A stretch of 41,700 nt of DNA, taken from NCBI GenBank assembly GCA_031360915.1, contig JANMCE010000034.1, positions 1 to 41,700 of the forward strand. Direction: 5' to 3'. Position 1 is the stretch's first letter; the number at the start of each line of letters is the position of its first letter. Below the pieces are notes generated by a model that was not told where the DNA came from, did no database searches, and worked only from the letters and a program-made list of their open reading frames with translations. This DNA is from JANMCE01 sp031360915. Lineage in GTDB: Bacteria; Actinomycetota; Acidimicrobiia; Acidimicrobiales; Ilumatobacteraceae. Shown one piece after another: positions 8,048 to 16,267 of this stretch. Position numbers and translations under genes: made by a program.

Positions 8048-8230
8048 CTAGCAGGAAGAGGACTCTGCCCTCGAACTCACTGCATAATAGTTCAGCGCTC
8101 GAGCGCCCTTTGGAACTATTCGCGTGTCATCGACGCAGAAAATCCAAAGATCGGCCAGACCCCCGCCGAGCCGTTCCAACGCGATCTCGAGTTCGTCGAA
8201 GCACCATGGTGAACACGCATACTCACGACA
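8048..8230 (-). pseudogene. C-terminal fragment of an unidentified protein
   Basis: On the minus strand the frame ending at TAG 8048-8050 reads CREYACSPWCFDELEIALER and LGGGLADLWIFCVDDTRIV, which has the composition and pattern of real protein. It is cut at its 5' side by the inverted-repeat element that begins at 8231. I do not recognise the family. Low confidence; the opposite strand has no better frame. The rest of 7940-8047 holds nothing I can assign. Confidence 0.25.
8086..8120. repeat. nested palindrome
   Basis: AATAGTTC (8086-8093) and its exact complement GAACTATT (8113-8120) enclose a perfect 12-bp palindrome GCGCTCGAGCGC (8095-8106). It overlaps the minus-strand gene fragment, so it could be chance, an operator or a recombination site. 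Confidence 0.5.
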
Positions 8231-8408
8231 CGGAGACCGTTACAAATCGGGGGAGGTTTAGATTCAGCCGATTCGTTTCTACAGCTCGGCCTCTCCAAGG
8301 CCGAGCGCTCGGCCACAAGATCGGGCGACTTCAACAACATGTTGCCAAGTCCGAACTGCCGGAGCCCGACGACCCACGATGCCCTCCCCCGATTTGTAAC
8401 GGTCTCCG
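8231..8408. mobile_element. MITE-like element, copy 1 (178 bp)
   Basis: Perfect 26-bp terminal inverted repeats at 8231-8256 and 8383-8408, core GAGACCGTTACAAATCGG followed by GGGAGG. The interior has no plausible gene. The same ends recur in copy 2 at 8987-9164 with a similar total length, and the interiors share short matches (GCCGATT near the left end, TGCCAAGTCC near the right). Taking the 24-bp core as the ends, the flanks CGACACG (8226-8232) and CGACTCG (8407-8413) agree in 6 of 7 bases, a possible target duplication. No transposase with matching ends is in the window, so it would be non-autonomous. Confidence 0.65.
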
Positions 8409-8886
8409 ACTCGCGCACGGCGAAGCGATCATCACGGCACATATCCACCCGAACTCGACCACCGCTCAAGCTCAAGCCCTGTGGGTCACCGCGAAAGCAG
8501 CATTACATCTCCACGAATGGGACACCGCAGTCAACCTTCTCCAAACCGCCGGCACGCTGTACGAGAGAACGGGACCCGCACCAGAATGGCTCATAGAAGA
8601 CCTCGGGGACGCCGCCCAACAAGGAGGCCACTACCAAACCTCAGCCGACACACGCGAGACACTCGTCGAACGAAAACAGAGACGCCTCGGTGACAAACAC
8701 CCCGACACCCTCCGAGCACGCGGCAATCTGGCCTCCAGCTATCTGGCGGCGGGCCGCACGAACGACGCGATCGTCCTTGGAGAGCGGGTGTTGGCTGACC
8801 GTGTTGACGTGCTCGGTGACAAACACCCCGACACCCTCCGAGCACGCAGCAACCTCGCCAATTTCAAACGAGCTTCGACGGAGTAA
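8409..8886 (+). pseudogene. TPR-repeat fragment (kinesin light chain/NB-ARC-TPR type)
   Basis: The frame to the stop at 8884-8886 encodes about 158 residues of tetratricopeptide repeats, among them ALWVTAKAALHLHEWDTAVN, GDKHPDTLRARGNLASSYLA and a second GDKHPDTLRARSNLA. These D-x-HPDTL-x-x-x-x-NLA helices are typical of the 42-residue TPRs at the C-terminus of STAND/NB-ARC proteins. No N-terminal NTPase part exists: the open frame enters from inside the inverted-repeat element ending at 8408, which appears to have cut the gene. The 3' end stops mid-repeat (NFKRASTE). I read it as a gene remnant rather than a working protein, though a short TPR protein cannot be excluded. Confidence 0.55.
8687..8846 (+). 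repeat. tandem coding repeat (126-nt period) in the TPR fragment
   Basis: The 36-nt block beginning CTCGGTGACAAACACCCC occurs at about 8687 and again about 124-126 nt later (about 8812), nearly identical. This spacing equals one 42-residue TPR unit. High nucleotide identity between the copies points to recent duplication or conversion. Confidence 0.55.
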
Positions 8887-8986
8887 ACAATGCACACGAT
8901 TCAGGCGACCACCTTGTGGAACGCCGGTGGACACGCCTCGGCTTCATCCTCCGCACTGTCATCGAAGAACAACGAGCACCCGAAGA

Positions 8987-9164
8987 CGGAGACCGTTACA
9001 AATCGGGGGAGGTTCGGATTTCGCCGATTGCTTCGACACCTCTCGTCGGCGCTATGCCAGCGGCCGCCCCGGAGGGGTCACCGGTTTCAGCATCACGATG
9101 CCAAGTCCATGGTGTGGCGGGCCGCCCATCCAGAGATGCCCTCCCCCGATTTGTAACGGTCTCG
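8987..9164. mobile_element. MITE-like element, copy 2
   Basis: The same terminal repeats as copy 1: left at 8987-9012 and right at 9140-9163, sharing a 24-bp core. Between them lie about 127 bp without a convincing gene. The right end abuts the first recognisable codon of an IS1182-like transposase that lacks its N-terminus, so this copy seems to have landed in, or recombined with, that insertion sequence. No target duplication is visible here. Confidence 0.65.
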
Positions 9165-10519
9165 CAGTTGGCGGCGTTGTTGTTGGCCCAAGTGTTTTAT
9201 GGGGTGTCGGATCGTGAGGCCGAACGCCGTTCTCGTGTCGGTCTGTCGTGGAAAGCAGCGCTCGCTCTGCCGGTGGATCATCGGGGGATCCCGCATGTTT
9301 GTCTCGTCGAGTTCCGTGCACGCCTCGTGAAAGCAGGCATGGAAGGCTTCTTGCAGGAACGCATGCTCACCGTCGCGAAACGCGCTGGCGTGATCGGGCA
9401 CCGTCGTGTGGCTGACTCGACCGGAATCGCAGACAGTGTGATCACGCAGGACACCATCACGTTGATCCGCAGCGCCGCCCGCCGCTGCCTTGACCGCTAT
9501 CACGTCATCGATGAGGCCGCTGCCAGCTTGCGTGGCCGTTTGGCGCGTTCGGATTATCATGTGGAAGGTAAACCGCAGATCTTGTGGTCCTACGCCCAAG
9601 CGCGGGCCGAACTGGTGGCCGAACTGTTCGGTGACGCCATGATCATTATCGAGGTCTGCGCACCCGTCGAAGACGCCGAACTCGCGGCGCATGTCGAACT
9701 GTTGCGTATCGTCGCTGGTCAGGACATCGAAATCGTCGACGACGATAATGAGGCCGGTGATCCGGCTGGACCGAGGATCCGTCATGGTGTCGCTGTCGAG
9801 CGGGTCATTTCGACGGTCGACACCGACGCCAGGCATGGGCATCGTTCCCGCTCCGATCGTTACGACGGCTACAAAATTCATATGACCGCTTGCCCCGACT
9901 CGGACCTGATCACCGCCGTCGTGGCGACCTCAGCAACGACGCATGACGGCAGCATCCTCACCGTGTTGTTGGACGCCGACCCGGTCGCAGTGCAGGAAGT
10001 CATCGCTGACACCCATTACGGGTCCGGGCCACTCCGACAGAAACTCGCCGATCGGGGCATCGAGATCGTCGCCCCAGCCCCGCCGGCGTCAGCGCCGAAA
10101 GGGATGTTCTCGAAAACGGATTTCACGATCGATCTCACCAAAGCCACGATCGTGTGCCCAAACGGGCAGACCGCGGTCATCGCCGTCCGACCGGCCGGAA
10201 TGAGGATCCAAGTCCGGTTCGACACGACCGCTTGCACCGTGTGCCCGTCCGCGAGAAATGCACGAAACGCGCTGGTGGCCGGGTCGTGGAAATCAGCCCA
10301 CACGAAGAGCTACTCGCCACCGCGAGGGCAGAGCGGTGGACGCCAAAGTTCCTGGGCCGCTACCGGGAACGAGCCAAAGCCGAACGCAAAGTCGCGCAGA
10401 TCAAAGCCCGACAGAAACACATCCCCTGGCGTGGCCTTGTGAAAGCAAACAGTTGGGCCAAACTGAGAGTCGGCGCGCTCAACCTCGACCGCATCGGCCG
10501 ACTCGGGCTCCTCACCTGA
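9165..10519 (+). pseudogene. IS1182-like transposase, 5'-truncated and frameshifted
   Basis: Homology starts right after the inverted-repeat element with QLAALLLAQVFYGVSDREAE, which matches the family motif LQFLEGLSDRQAADAV; the preceding 60 or so residues are missing. The DDE core is recognisable: DST in HRRVADSTGIADS, then DGYKIHMTACPDSDLI with THDGS, then EVIADTHYGSGPLR. A single-base deletion near 10,250 breaks the zinc-binding tail: one frame ends in CTVCPS and the other resumes as REKCTKRAGG, followed by the conserved end of the family (AERWTPKFLGRYRERAKAE, VKANSWAKLRVGALNL) and TGA at 10,517-10,519. Inactive as read. The 250 bp after it (10,520-10,770) contain no gene and no copy of the inverted repeat. 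Confidence 0.75.
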
Positions 10520-10772
10520 GCCCGGCGGGGCGCCCGCAGCCGATCTCGGACCTTCCAGAGGCACCCAGCGACGTTCATCACGGCTAAAGCCGCCGTCCAG
10601 CCACACCAGCGCACGTCAAACCTGCCGCCACGCCCGCGCTCGATCGATCACAAAAGCCCCCGCCGGGGCCATCACTCGCTCAAACAGCCATTACCGACCA
10701 GCCAACTAGGGATCCTGGCGGCGGCTTCAAGGTGTGACGATGTGGGCCCAACGGCCGATCTTCACCTGCGAT

Positions 10773-11594
10773 TCAATCGTGCGCACCAACACGCCCGACG
10801 CGTCCGGTCTCGGGCATCGGCGACGACATGCCGGTTTCCAGCTCGCGAAGAATTCGACCGATCGACAGCTTTGGCTCGCACCCGAACGTCTCATGCAACA
10901 AGGCCCGGTATGCGTCGAGCTGCCGCTGGGCCTGACCGAGGCTGCCTTCGCTGCAGTAAAGGGTCAGCAGAACTCGCTGACTGCCTTCACGTAAGGGATC
11001 GAAGGCGACAAGCCTCAGCGCAGCGTCGAGAGCCTCGGTGATGGCACCCTTCCTAAGAAACCGGTAGGCCATCGTTTCCAGAAAATGAAGGCGTAGTTGC
11101 CCGAGGCGCTCGCGTTCGAGGAGCACCCAATCGTCGTACCAGCCCGGTAGGAGGTCACCCATAATCAGGAAGTCACCGAAAGAACGACTATCGGTTTCAC
11201 CGCCGTGAATGATCGACCAGCCGACTTGCTCAATCGAGCGAGCGTCCACCTCTACGCAATCGGCCAATTCGAGTCGGCAATGATCCTCCCGCACCAGTTC
11301 CACACAACGACCGGCGGCGTCTTGCGTCGGAAGCCGCCAAAGTGCCGATCGGAGGTTCGCTCCGGCCCGTTCCTCAGCCTTGTCAGGCCAGAGATACGAG
11401 GCGATCACCCGGCGACCGCGCGGCCCTCCGAGGGCCAGATAGACCAAGAGACGTTGACTGCTTTCCGAGACCGTCACGGCCTCCTCTCCGAGATGCAGAT
11501 CGAAACCACCAATGAGTTTCAGCTTCGGGCCCGGCGATTTCAATGGGCGAACGCCCATCGTGGATGGGTGCTGAGCGATTGCCGATGTTGCCAT
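10773..11594 (-). CDS. BTAD-domain transcriptional regulator (SARP-like)
   Basis: 273 residues from the ATG at 11,592-11,594, fixed by AAGGAGG at 11,601-11,607; the 43 residues upstream are not credible. An N-terminal winged-helix-like part (about 25-110: KLKLIGGFDLHLGEEAV, RRVIASYLWPD, ANLRSALWRL) is followed by a bacterial transcriptional activator domain (about 125-255: GDLLPGWYDDWVLLERERL, AALRLVAFDPLREGSQRVLL, GQAQRQLDAYRALLHETFG). This is the layout of AfsR/SARP regulators without the STAND part. It is divergent from the small gene and DUF4157 gene at 11,750-13,468 and next to the eCIS locus, so regulating that locus is a reasonable inference. Confidence 0.85.
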   Translation of the reverse strand: MATSAIAQHPSTMGVRPLKSPGPKLKLIGGFDLHLGEEAVTVSESSQRLLVYLALGGPRGRRVIASYLWPDKAEERAGANLRSALWRLPTQDAAGRCVELVREDHCRLELADCVEVDARSIEQVGWSIIHGGETDSRSFGDFLIMGDLLPGWYDDWVLLERERLGQLRLHFLETMAYRFLRKGAITEALDAALRLVAFDPLREGSQRVLLTLYCSEGSLGQAQRQLDAYRALLHETFGCEPKLSIGRILRELETGMSSPMPETGRVGRVGAHD

Positions 11595-11600
11595 CGAAAG

Positions 11601-11607
11601 CCTCCTT
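11601..11607 (-). promoter_or_regulatory. ribosome binding site of the BTAD regulator
   Basis: AAGGAGG on the minus strand, 6 nt before the ATG. It decides the start. The divergent 150-bp stretch 11,595-11,743 must carry the regulator promoter and probably that of the plus-strand genes. Confidence 0.75.
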
Positions 11608-11749
11608 CTCTGCTCGGAACAGCATCGCATGTCCACTCGGGGGAAGGTCAAGGAATCTTCAAGACAATATCGAGGACAGCGTCGCGGAGGCGTCGCGACG
11701 GGCGAACGGGTGGGCAACGCCACGGTGACTTCGGCGGGTCAGGGTGCCA

Positions 11750-11956
11750 ATGATGGAAGTCCCACGTGAGGATGCGCCAGTCTTACGGGTATCCGTCTAC
11801 CGCGTCGGTGACCGCGATCGCTTTCTGGTGTCGACAAGCCTGGCTCTGGCCCAGGACGGATGGACGGTACAGGCGGCCGATGACCCGGAGGAAGTGATTC
11901 AAACGCTGAAACAGTGGCTGCGATCGGTCGAGACCCGGCACCACGGCACGTCGTGA
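11750..11956 (+). CDS. small hypothetical protein at the eCIS cargo end
   Basis: 68 residues from ATG 11,750 (AGGG 5 nt upstream), or 70 from GTG 11,744. The sequence is plausible protein: a beta-strand-like part (VLRVSVYRVGDRDRFLVS) followed by LALAQDGWTVQAADDPEEVI and a helix QTLKQWLRSVETR. I do not recognise the family. It lies 74 bp before the DUF4157 effector on the same strand, in the position where small cargo-companion or chaperone-like genes occur; that role is a guess. Confidence 0.45.
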   Translation: MMEVPREDAPVLRVSVYRVGDRDRFLVSTSLALAQDGWTVQAADDPEEVIQTLKQWLRSVETRHHGTS

Positions 11957-12030
11957 CGGGCAAGTGACGCGCTCGCAACAAGGCGAGGGGACGATGTTGG
12001 CACCGTCTGTCGTCATGATCGTGGTCGCCC

Positions 12031-13468
12031 ATGTTCGAACGTTTAACCGCCGTGCATGCCGCCGATTCGTTGTCACGAGTCGTTCCCAAGGACTCCCCTG
12101 CAGAGCGCCACGCCGAGCATGTTGCCGATCGCGTTGACAGCTTCAGTGAGGCGGGCGATCGCGGGGTGCTAGCGCGTCTGCAGACTCGCTTGCACCATGA
12201 TTTCTCAAGGGTGAAGGTGCACACGGCCGGAGCCGCCAGTCATGCCGCTGATGTCTTGGGAGCTTGCGCGTTTGCTTTCGGTTCGCATGTCGTCTTCGGC
12301 ACTGGCCAGCATCGGCCGGGGACGGTCGATGGCAACCGCTTGTACGCACACGAACTGGCCCACGTCGCCCAAACGGGTGGCGCTACTTCCGCCGGCGTGC
12401 TGTTGCACCGGCGACCGCAATGCCACGACGGTCGTTTGACCACAGCCCAGTACCTCGAGGGTGTCGCCTGGCTGGAGGAGTCCGGAGCCATCACCACCGA
12501 AGAGGCCGACTCGCTGAAGACTCACGTGCCGAAAAGTCGGCAGGTTCGTTGCCAGATGATCGGCTCGTTCGAACGACGGGCTCAACGCGGCCGCGCCGGC
12601 AGTACCCGCGACGCGCGAGATCATCAACGAAAGAACCACGTGATCACCAACTTCTCCGTGACGCCTCGCACCATCCACACCGATCGGGGCGAGGCCGCCC
12701 GCATCCAGTTCGACGTGGCCTCCACCGCCACCGGTGTCACCGCCTACATCATCAAGTACGAAACTGAACGCCCGGACGCCCGCTTCTTTCGCCTCGCGCA
12801 GACACCCGGTCATAAGGTGGCGGTGTGGGACGGGACGTTTACCGGTTCGCGGCGTTATTCGCCTGAGCCCGGAACCTACTGGGTAAGGGTCTGGGCCAGC
12901 GATGCCGACGGCAACCAGGAGGACCGGGTCGAACAGATCGTGGTGCGCAATGACAGTAAGTCGACTGTGCTTCCCCGTACGGAGTCCGGCCTTGGGCTGC
13001 GGTCGCTCCGCTTCGATGGTCGGCGCGCGGTGCTCACCGATGATGGCGGCCACGAGATCAGCGCGCGTGCCGTCAGGGCTTCGGGCCAACAATCCCCACA
13101 ACTTCGCCCACCGGGACTTCACCGATCCTCGGTTCCAGGGCGACGCCATGCGTGGGCCCATCCCGGCCGGCACCTACTTCATCGACGGCAACGCCGCGCA
13201 GATGCCCGAAATGGTGGCCGGAAAGCTGCGATACCCCAGTGGCGCCGGCGCGGCCGGCTGGGGTCCGTTCCGCGTGCCGCTTCGCCCGGCAACCTCGACC
13301 GCGACCCACGGACGCGATCAGTTCTTCTTCCATCTCGACACCAAGAACGACGGCACCGCCGGCTGCATCGGCATCTCACCTTCCGACGAAGGACGCTTCA
13401 ACCAGATGATGGCGCTCATCATGCGTATTCCCACCGGCCATCATCTTCAGGTCGAAGTCAGCTATTGA
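12031..13468 (+). CDS. eCIS cargo candidate: DUF4157 + Ig-like + Tlde1/L,D-transpeptidase-like domain (frameshifted)
   Basis: Starts at ATG 12,031, after an in-frame stop at 12,016. Residues 23-115 are a DUF4157 (eCIS core) domain: ERHAEHVADRVD, LHHDFSRVKVHT, FGSHVVFGTGQ and the metallopeptidase-like HELAH (107-111). Residues about 205-310 look like an Ig/FlgD-type beta domain (FSVTPRTIHTDRGE to YWVRVWASDADGN). Near 13,060-13,075 homology moves to the next frame, which reads SGLRANNPHNFAHRDF, AMRGPIPAGTYFIDG and FFHLDTKNDGTAGCIGI, then TGA at 13,466-13,468. This resembles peptidoglycan-acting Tlde1/L,D-transpeptidase enzymes, with His at 13,331 and Cys at 13,364. The total is one base over a multiple of three. 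Without the shift the first frame runs to 13,578 with an unrelated Arg/Pro-rich tail. Confidence 0.7.
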
Positions 13469-13478
13469 GCACACCAGC

Positions 13479-16256
13479 TCAATCGGAACGGCCAGGCAAC
13501 ATCGTTGCATCGGCCCAACCACCGGGGATGATCTGGCCCGCTTCGAGATCACCGGTGCCACCCACCGGACCAAGGTAGAGATCTACTTCGAAGTCACTGC
13601 TCAGACTCAGCCGCTGCGCCGTCCGCAGTTTCGCGGCGGGGCCGATCGCAGCCGGATGCGAGTGCATGAATGCTGAAAGCCTATCGGCTTCCGCCTGCGC
13701 CTTGGCCCGGGCGGCGCGCAGCGGTTCGAAGATCTTTTCGAGCAACGCCTTGTGGCGCTGCAGAACGGCCATCGCCAAAGTCCTCGTGGCTGCGTTGGTC
13801 GATGTCAGATTTCGAGACGCGGCCTCGAGTGCGGCGCGGTCGGCGACGAACTGACGGTTCGCCTGCACATAGGCGGGGACGCGAACGGTGTTGTGGATTT
13901 CCTTCAAAGTCCGGAGATACTCCAGGTACAGCAACTCGGGCTGGGGCGTACCCTTCACCGGTTGGGTCACTGCGGTCTTGTTGATCTGGTGGTACCAGTT
14001 CCACAGGATCGCTTTGTTCATCGTGGGCTTCTGTCCGAGCGGGCTGCGGGGCACGTCGGCGAAGCGCACCGGAAGATCGACTCCCTCGGCGAAGGTCGCT
14101 GCGACGATCTCGCCGTGGAGAGCTTGAACATCGAGCTTCGCCGGCTTGGCCAGCGCTTTTCCTGACGCATCCGTGCTCTGCCACGTCGCGGCGAACTCCT
14201 GCAACCGCTTCCCGTCGACCGGGATGATGCTGTTGTTGTTGACGTACAGCGCACCCTTCGATACGTCGTCTCCGAATGAGATCACCAGGCCGACGTGCAC
14301 GGGCATGATCGCCGCTCGAAAGGTGAGACGCAACCTTTCTCGCACAAGCGACAACATGTACGCGATGCGTAGCGCGTACACCCCGCAGTCATGGATGAGC
14401 TGACCGGTCATCGCTCGTGGGAACGTGCGCGAAAGGTAGCTGTCACCGAATTCGTCGATGTTGTACGGGGTGTGGAGCGTGAACGCGCTCAGATAGCTCC
14501 GGAGCAGATCCACTGTCGACAAGAGCGCCTCCCAGTCACTCTTCTTCTCCGCTTTCACCGCTTCGAACTTCGCCAGCAGCAGCTGGCGCCATCCGTCGTT
14601 CCCATGCAGCGAGAACTGTTTCACGCTGGCGACCAGCGCGGCATCCTGCCTGCTCTCAGCCGTTATCTGGTGGGTCTTTTCGTCCACCGCTACCCCCGCC
14701 AACCGCTCCAGCAGCGCGATCTGTCGGGAGCGGATCTGCAGCATCCGGTCGACGTCGAGTTCTTTTTCGGAGAAGCTGGTCTCCTCGCGGTCGTAGGCGG
14801 TGATGTCGACCGACGGCGAGCGCTTCGAACGGTCGAAATAGTCAAGGTGACGCTTGCGACGGTGCTCGAAATCGGACCGGGTTACGGCTAGCGATGCCAG
14901 CTGCGGAACCAGTGCACCGGGCGCCACATCGCGCGTCGTCAATTGGGCAAAGTGCCGGTCGTGCAGTGAGAGCAGTGGCGGCTTGATTTTGCTGTCGAGC
15001 ACCGACTTGGCTTTCTTGAGCGCGTCATGTTTTTGCCCGCCACTCTCCACTTCGCTTATGGCTGCGTCCATGATCACCTGGAAGGCCCGCTGCAGCATTT
15101 GTGTCAGCGTGCCCATCAGCCCGAGGACGCCGGAATAGAACGCGTTGTCGGTCCTTCCAGGCGTGTCCCGCATCGCCAGCGGCTCGGAGAGCCCGGAGTA
15201 CATGGCAGCACGGGCGGCATCACGTTTCTTGCGGATCCCGGCCACATCGATGCCTGCCAGGTCAGCGTCGAGCCGGCCGAAGACGAACGCGGCACGGCCA
15301 ATGGTCTCCTCGGCGCTCGCCACATCGACAAACGTCGCACTCGACTCCAGCTCTGCCACGACGCTGCTGAGCACCGCGAAGCGGGTGCCATGGCCTTCGT
15401 CTTTGACCGGCTGGCTATAGGCAAACGAGCGTGAGCGGAAGAAGTGTTGCTCGAGTTTGGCCGACTCGGCCGTGAGACCGAGCAAGAAGATGCGCGTGAC
15501 CAGCACCATCGGCACGTCGTCCAGTAGGACCGCGCTGGCCGGGTCGAGCGGGTGCTCGGTGTCGCGCTCCACAAACTGCTGCACCAGAGCGCTCACCGCC
15601 TTCAGGTTCTTGGCCTCGACGGCATTGGCAAGCTCCTGCAATTTGAGCAACGTGGTGAGGTGGCCGAGGATGCCCGGATACCGTTGCTTGGACTCCTCAT
15701 CGATTCGCCGAGAGAGCGCGCGGTAGGGATCCGGTGCCGGGGCGGATGGCTTGCGGTCGATCGTGATCGATCGAGCCGAAGCCTGCTGTTGGATATGCAC
15801 CGCCTCGTGCGCCACTAGAGGGTCCCGAGTTGCGTCACCGGGCGGGAGCCGGTTGGCCCCGAACACAATGTGACGACCAAGGGCGAAGGCATCGGCACCA
15901 ATGGCGGAGGCGGCTCGGGCGGCATGAAGGCCCGCATGGAGTCGCACGTGGGGTGAGGCGAGTAGCGCAGGCCCACCGCCGTCGCTCAAGGATCGCCGCA
16001 ATAACGATGGCAGGTAGCCCGACGGTTCGAGAACCACATGAGAGTCCGACGGCGGATCGTGGGTGCGCGCATCGGCCGCTCGTTCTCGTGCGGTCGTGTC
16101 CCCGATTGGCTGCACCGCACCGTGCACCCGCACGGCCGCGTAGCGGTGGTGGGAGGCGGCCGGCACCGAACGCAGCAGAGTCGATATCGCAGTCGGCAGG
16201 TGCGTACCTGCCGACTCGCTCGGTGCCCGGGCCGCTGGCTCCCGTTGCTCACCCAC
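13479..16256 (-). CDS. large eCIS DUF4157 protein with candidate Cys-His-Asn C-terminal domain
   Basis: 925 residues from a GTG at 16,254-16,256, 11 nt after the preceding gene. Residues about 95-160 form a DUF4157 domain (LLASPHVRLHAGLHAARAA, GRHIVFGANRLPPGD, HEAVH at 150-154). Next comes a long mostly helical middle (170-570). A region near 600-690 carries HDCGVYALR (Cys624), PVHVGLVIS (His654) and LYVNNNS (Asn673-675), an order and spacing that could form a papain-like Cys-His-Asn site. A charged helical tail (790-870) precedes the end. DUF4157 marks cargo or cargo-linked proteins of eCIS particles; cytotoxic protease activity is my inference. Its stop lies 10 bp from the stop of the facing DUF4157 gene. 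Confidence 0.75.
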   Translation of the reverse strand: MGEQREPAARAPSESAGTHLPTAISTLLRSVPAASHHRYAAVRVHGAVQPIGDTTARERAADARTHDPPSDSHVVLEPSGYLPSLLRRSLSDGGGPALLASPHVRLHAGLHAARAASAIGADAFALGRHIVFGANRLPPGDATRDPLVAHEAVHIQQQASARSITIDRKPSAPAPDPYRALSRRIDEESKQRYPGILGHLTTLLKLQELANAVEAKNLKAVSALVQQFVERDTEHPLDPASAVLLDDVPMVLVTRIFLLGLTAESAKLEQHFFRSRSFAYSQPVKDEGHGTRFAVLSSVVAELESSATFVDVASAEETIGRAAFVFGRLDADLAGIDVAGIRKKRDAARAAMYSGLSEPLAMRDTPGRTDNAFYSGVLGLMGTLTQMLQRAFQVIMDAAISEVESGGQKHDALKKAKSVLDSKIKPPLLSLHDRHFAQLTTRDVAPGALVPQLASLAVTRSDFEHRRKRHLDYFDRSKRSPSVDITAYDREETSFSEKELDVDRMLQIRSRQIALLERLAGVAVDEKTHQITAESRQDAALVASVKQFSLHGNDGWRQLLLAKFEAVKAEKKSDWEALLSTVDLLRSYLSAFTLHTPYNIDEFGDSYLSRTFPRAMTGQLIHDCGVYALRIAYMLSLVRERLRLTFRAAIMPVHVGLVISFGDDVSKGALYVNNNSIIPVDGKRLQEFAATWQSTDASGKALAKPAKLDVQALHGEIVAATFAEGVDLPVRFADVPRSPLGQKPTMNKAILWNWYHQINKTAVTQPVKGTPQPELLYLEYLRTLKEIHNTVRVPAYVQANRQFVADRAALEAASRNLTSTNAATRTLAMAVLQRHKALLEKIFEPLRAARAKAQAEADRLSAFMHSHPAAIGPAAKLRTAQRLSLSSDFEVDLYLGPVGGTGDLEAGQIIPGGWADATMLPGRSD

Positions 16257-16267
16257 CGCAGGTCCCG

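Noticed and set aside
8687..8846. Direct repeats as a CRISPR-like array
   Set aside because: Only two copies, spaced by exactly one 42-codon TPR unit within an open frame.
10656..10680. GC hairpin GCCCC-CGCC-GGGGC as a terminator
   Set aside because: Five-base stem with no following T-run on either strand.
13075..13578. Arg/Pro-rich tail of the 515-residue plus-strand frame
   Set aside because: Past about 13,070 this frame has no domain pattern, while the next frame carries a clear Tlde1-like domain ending at 13,468; the tail also overlaps the facing DUF4157 gene.
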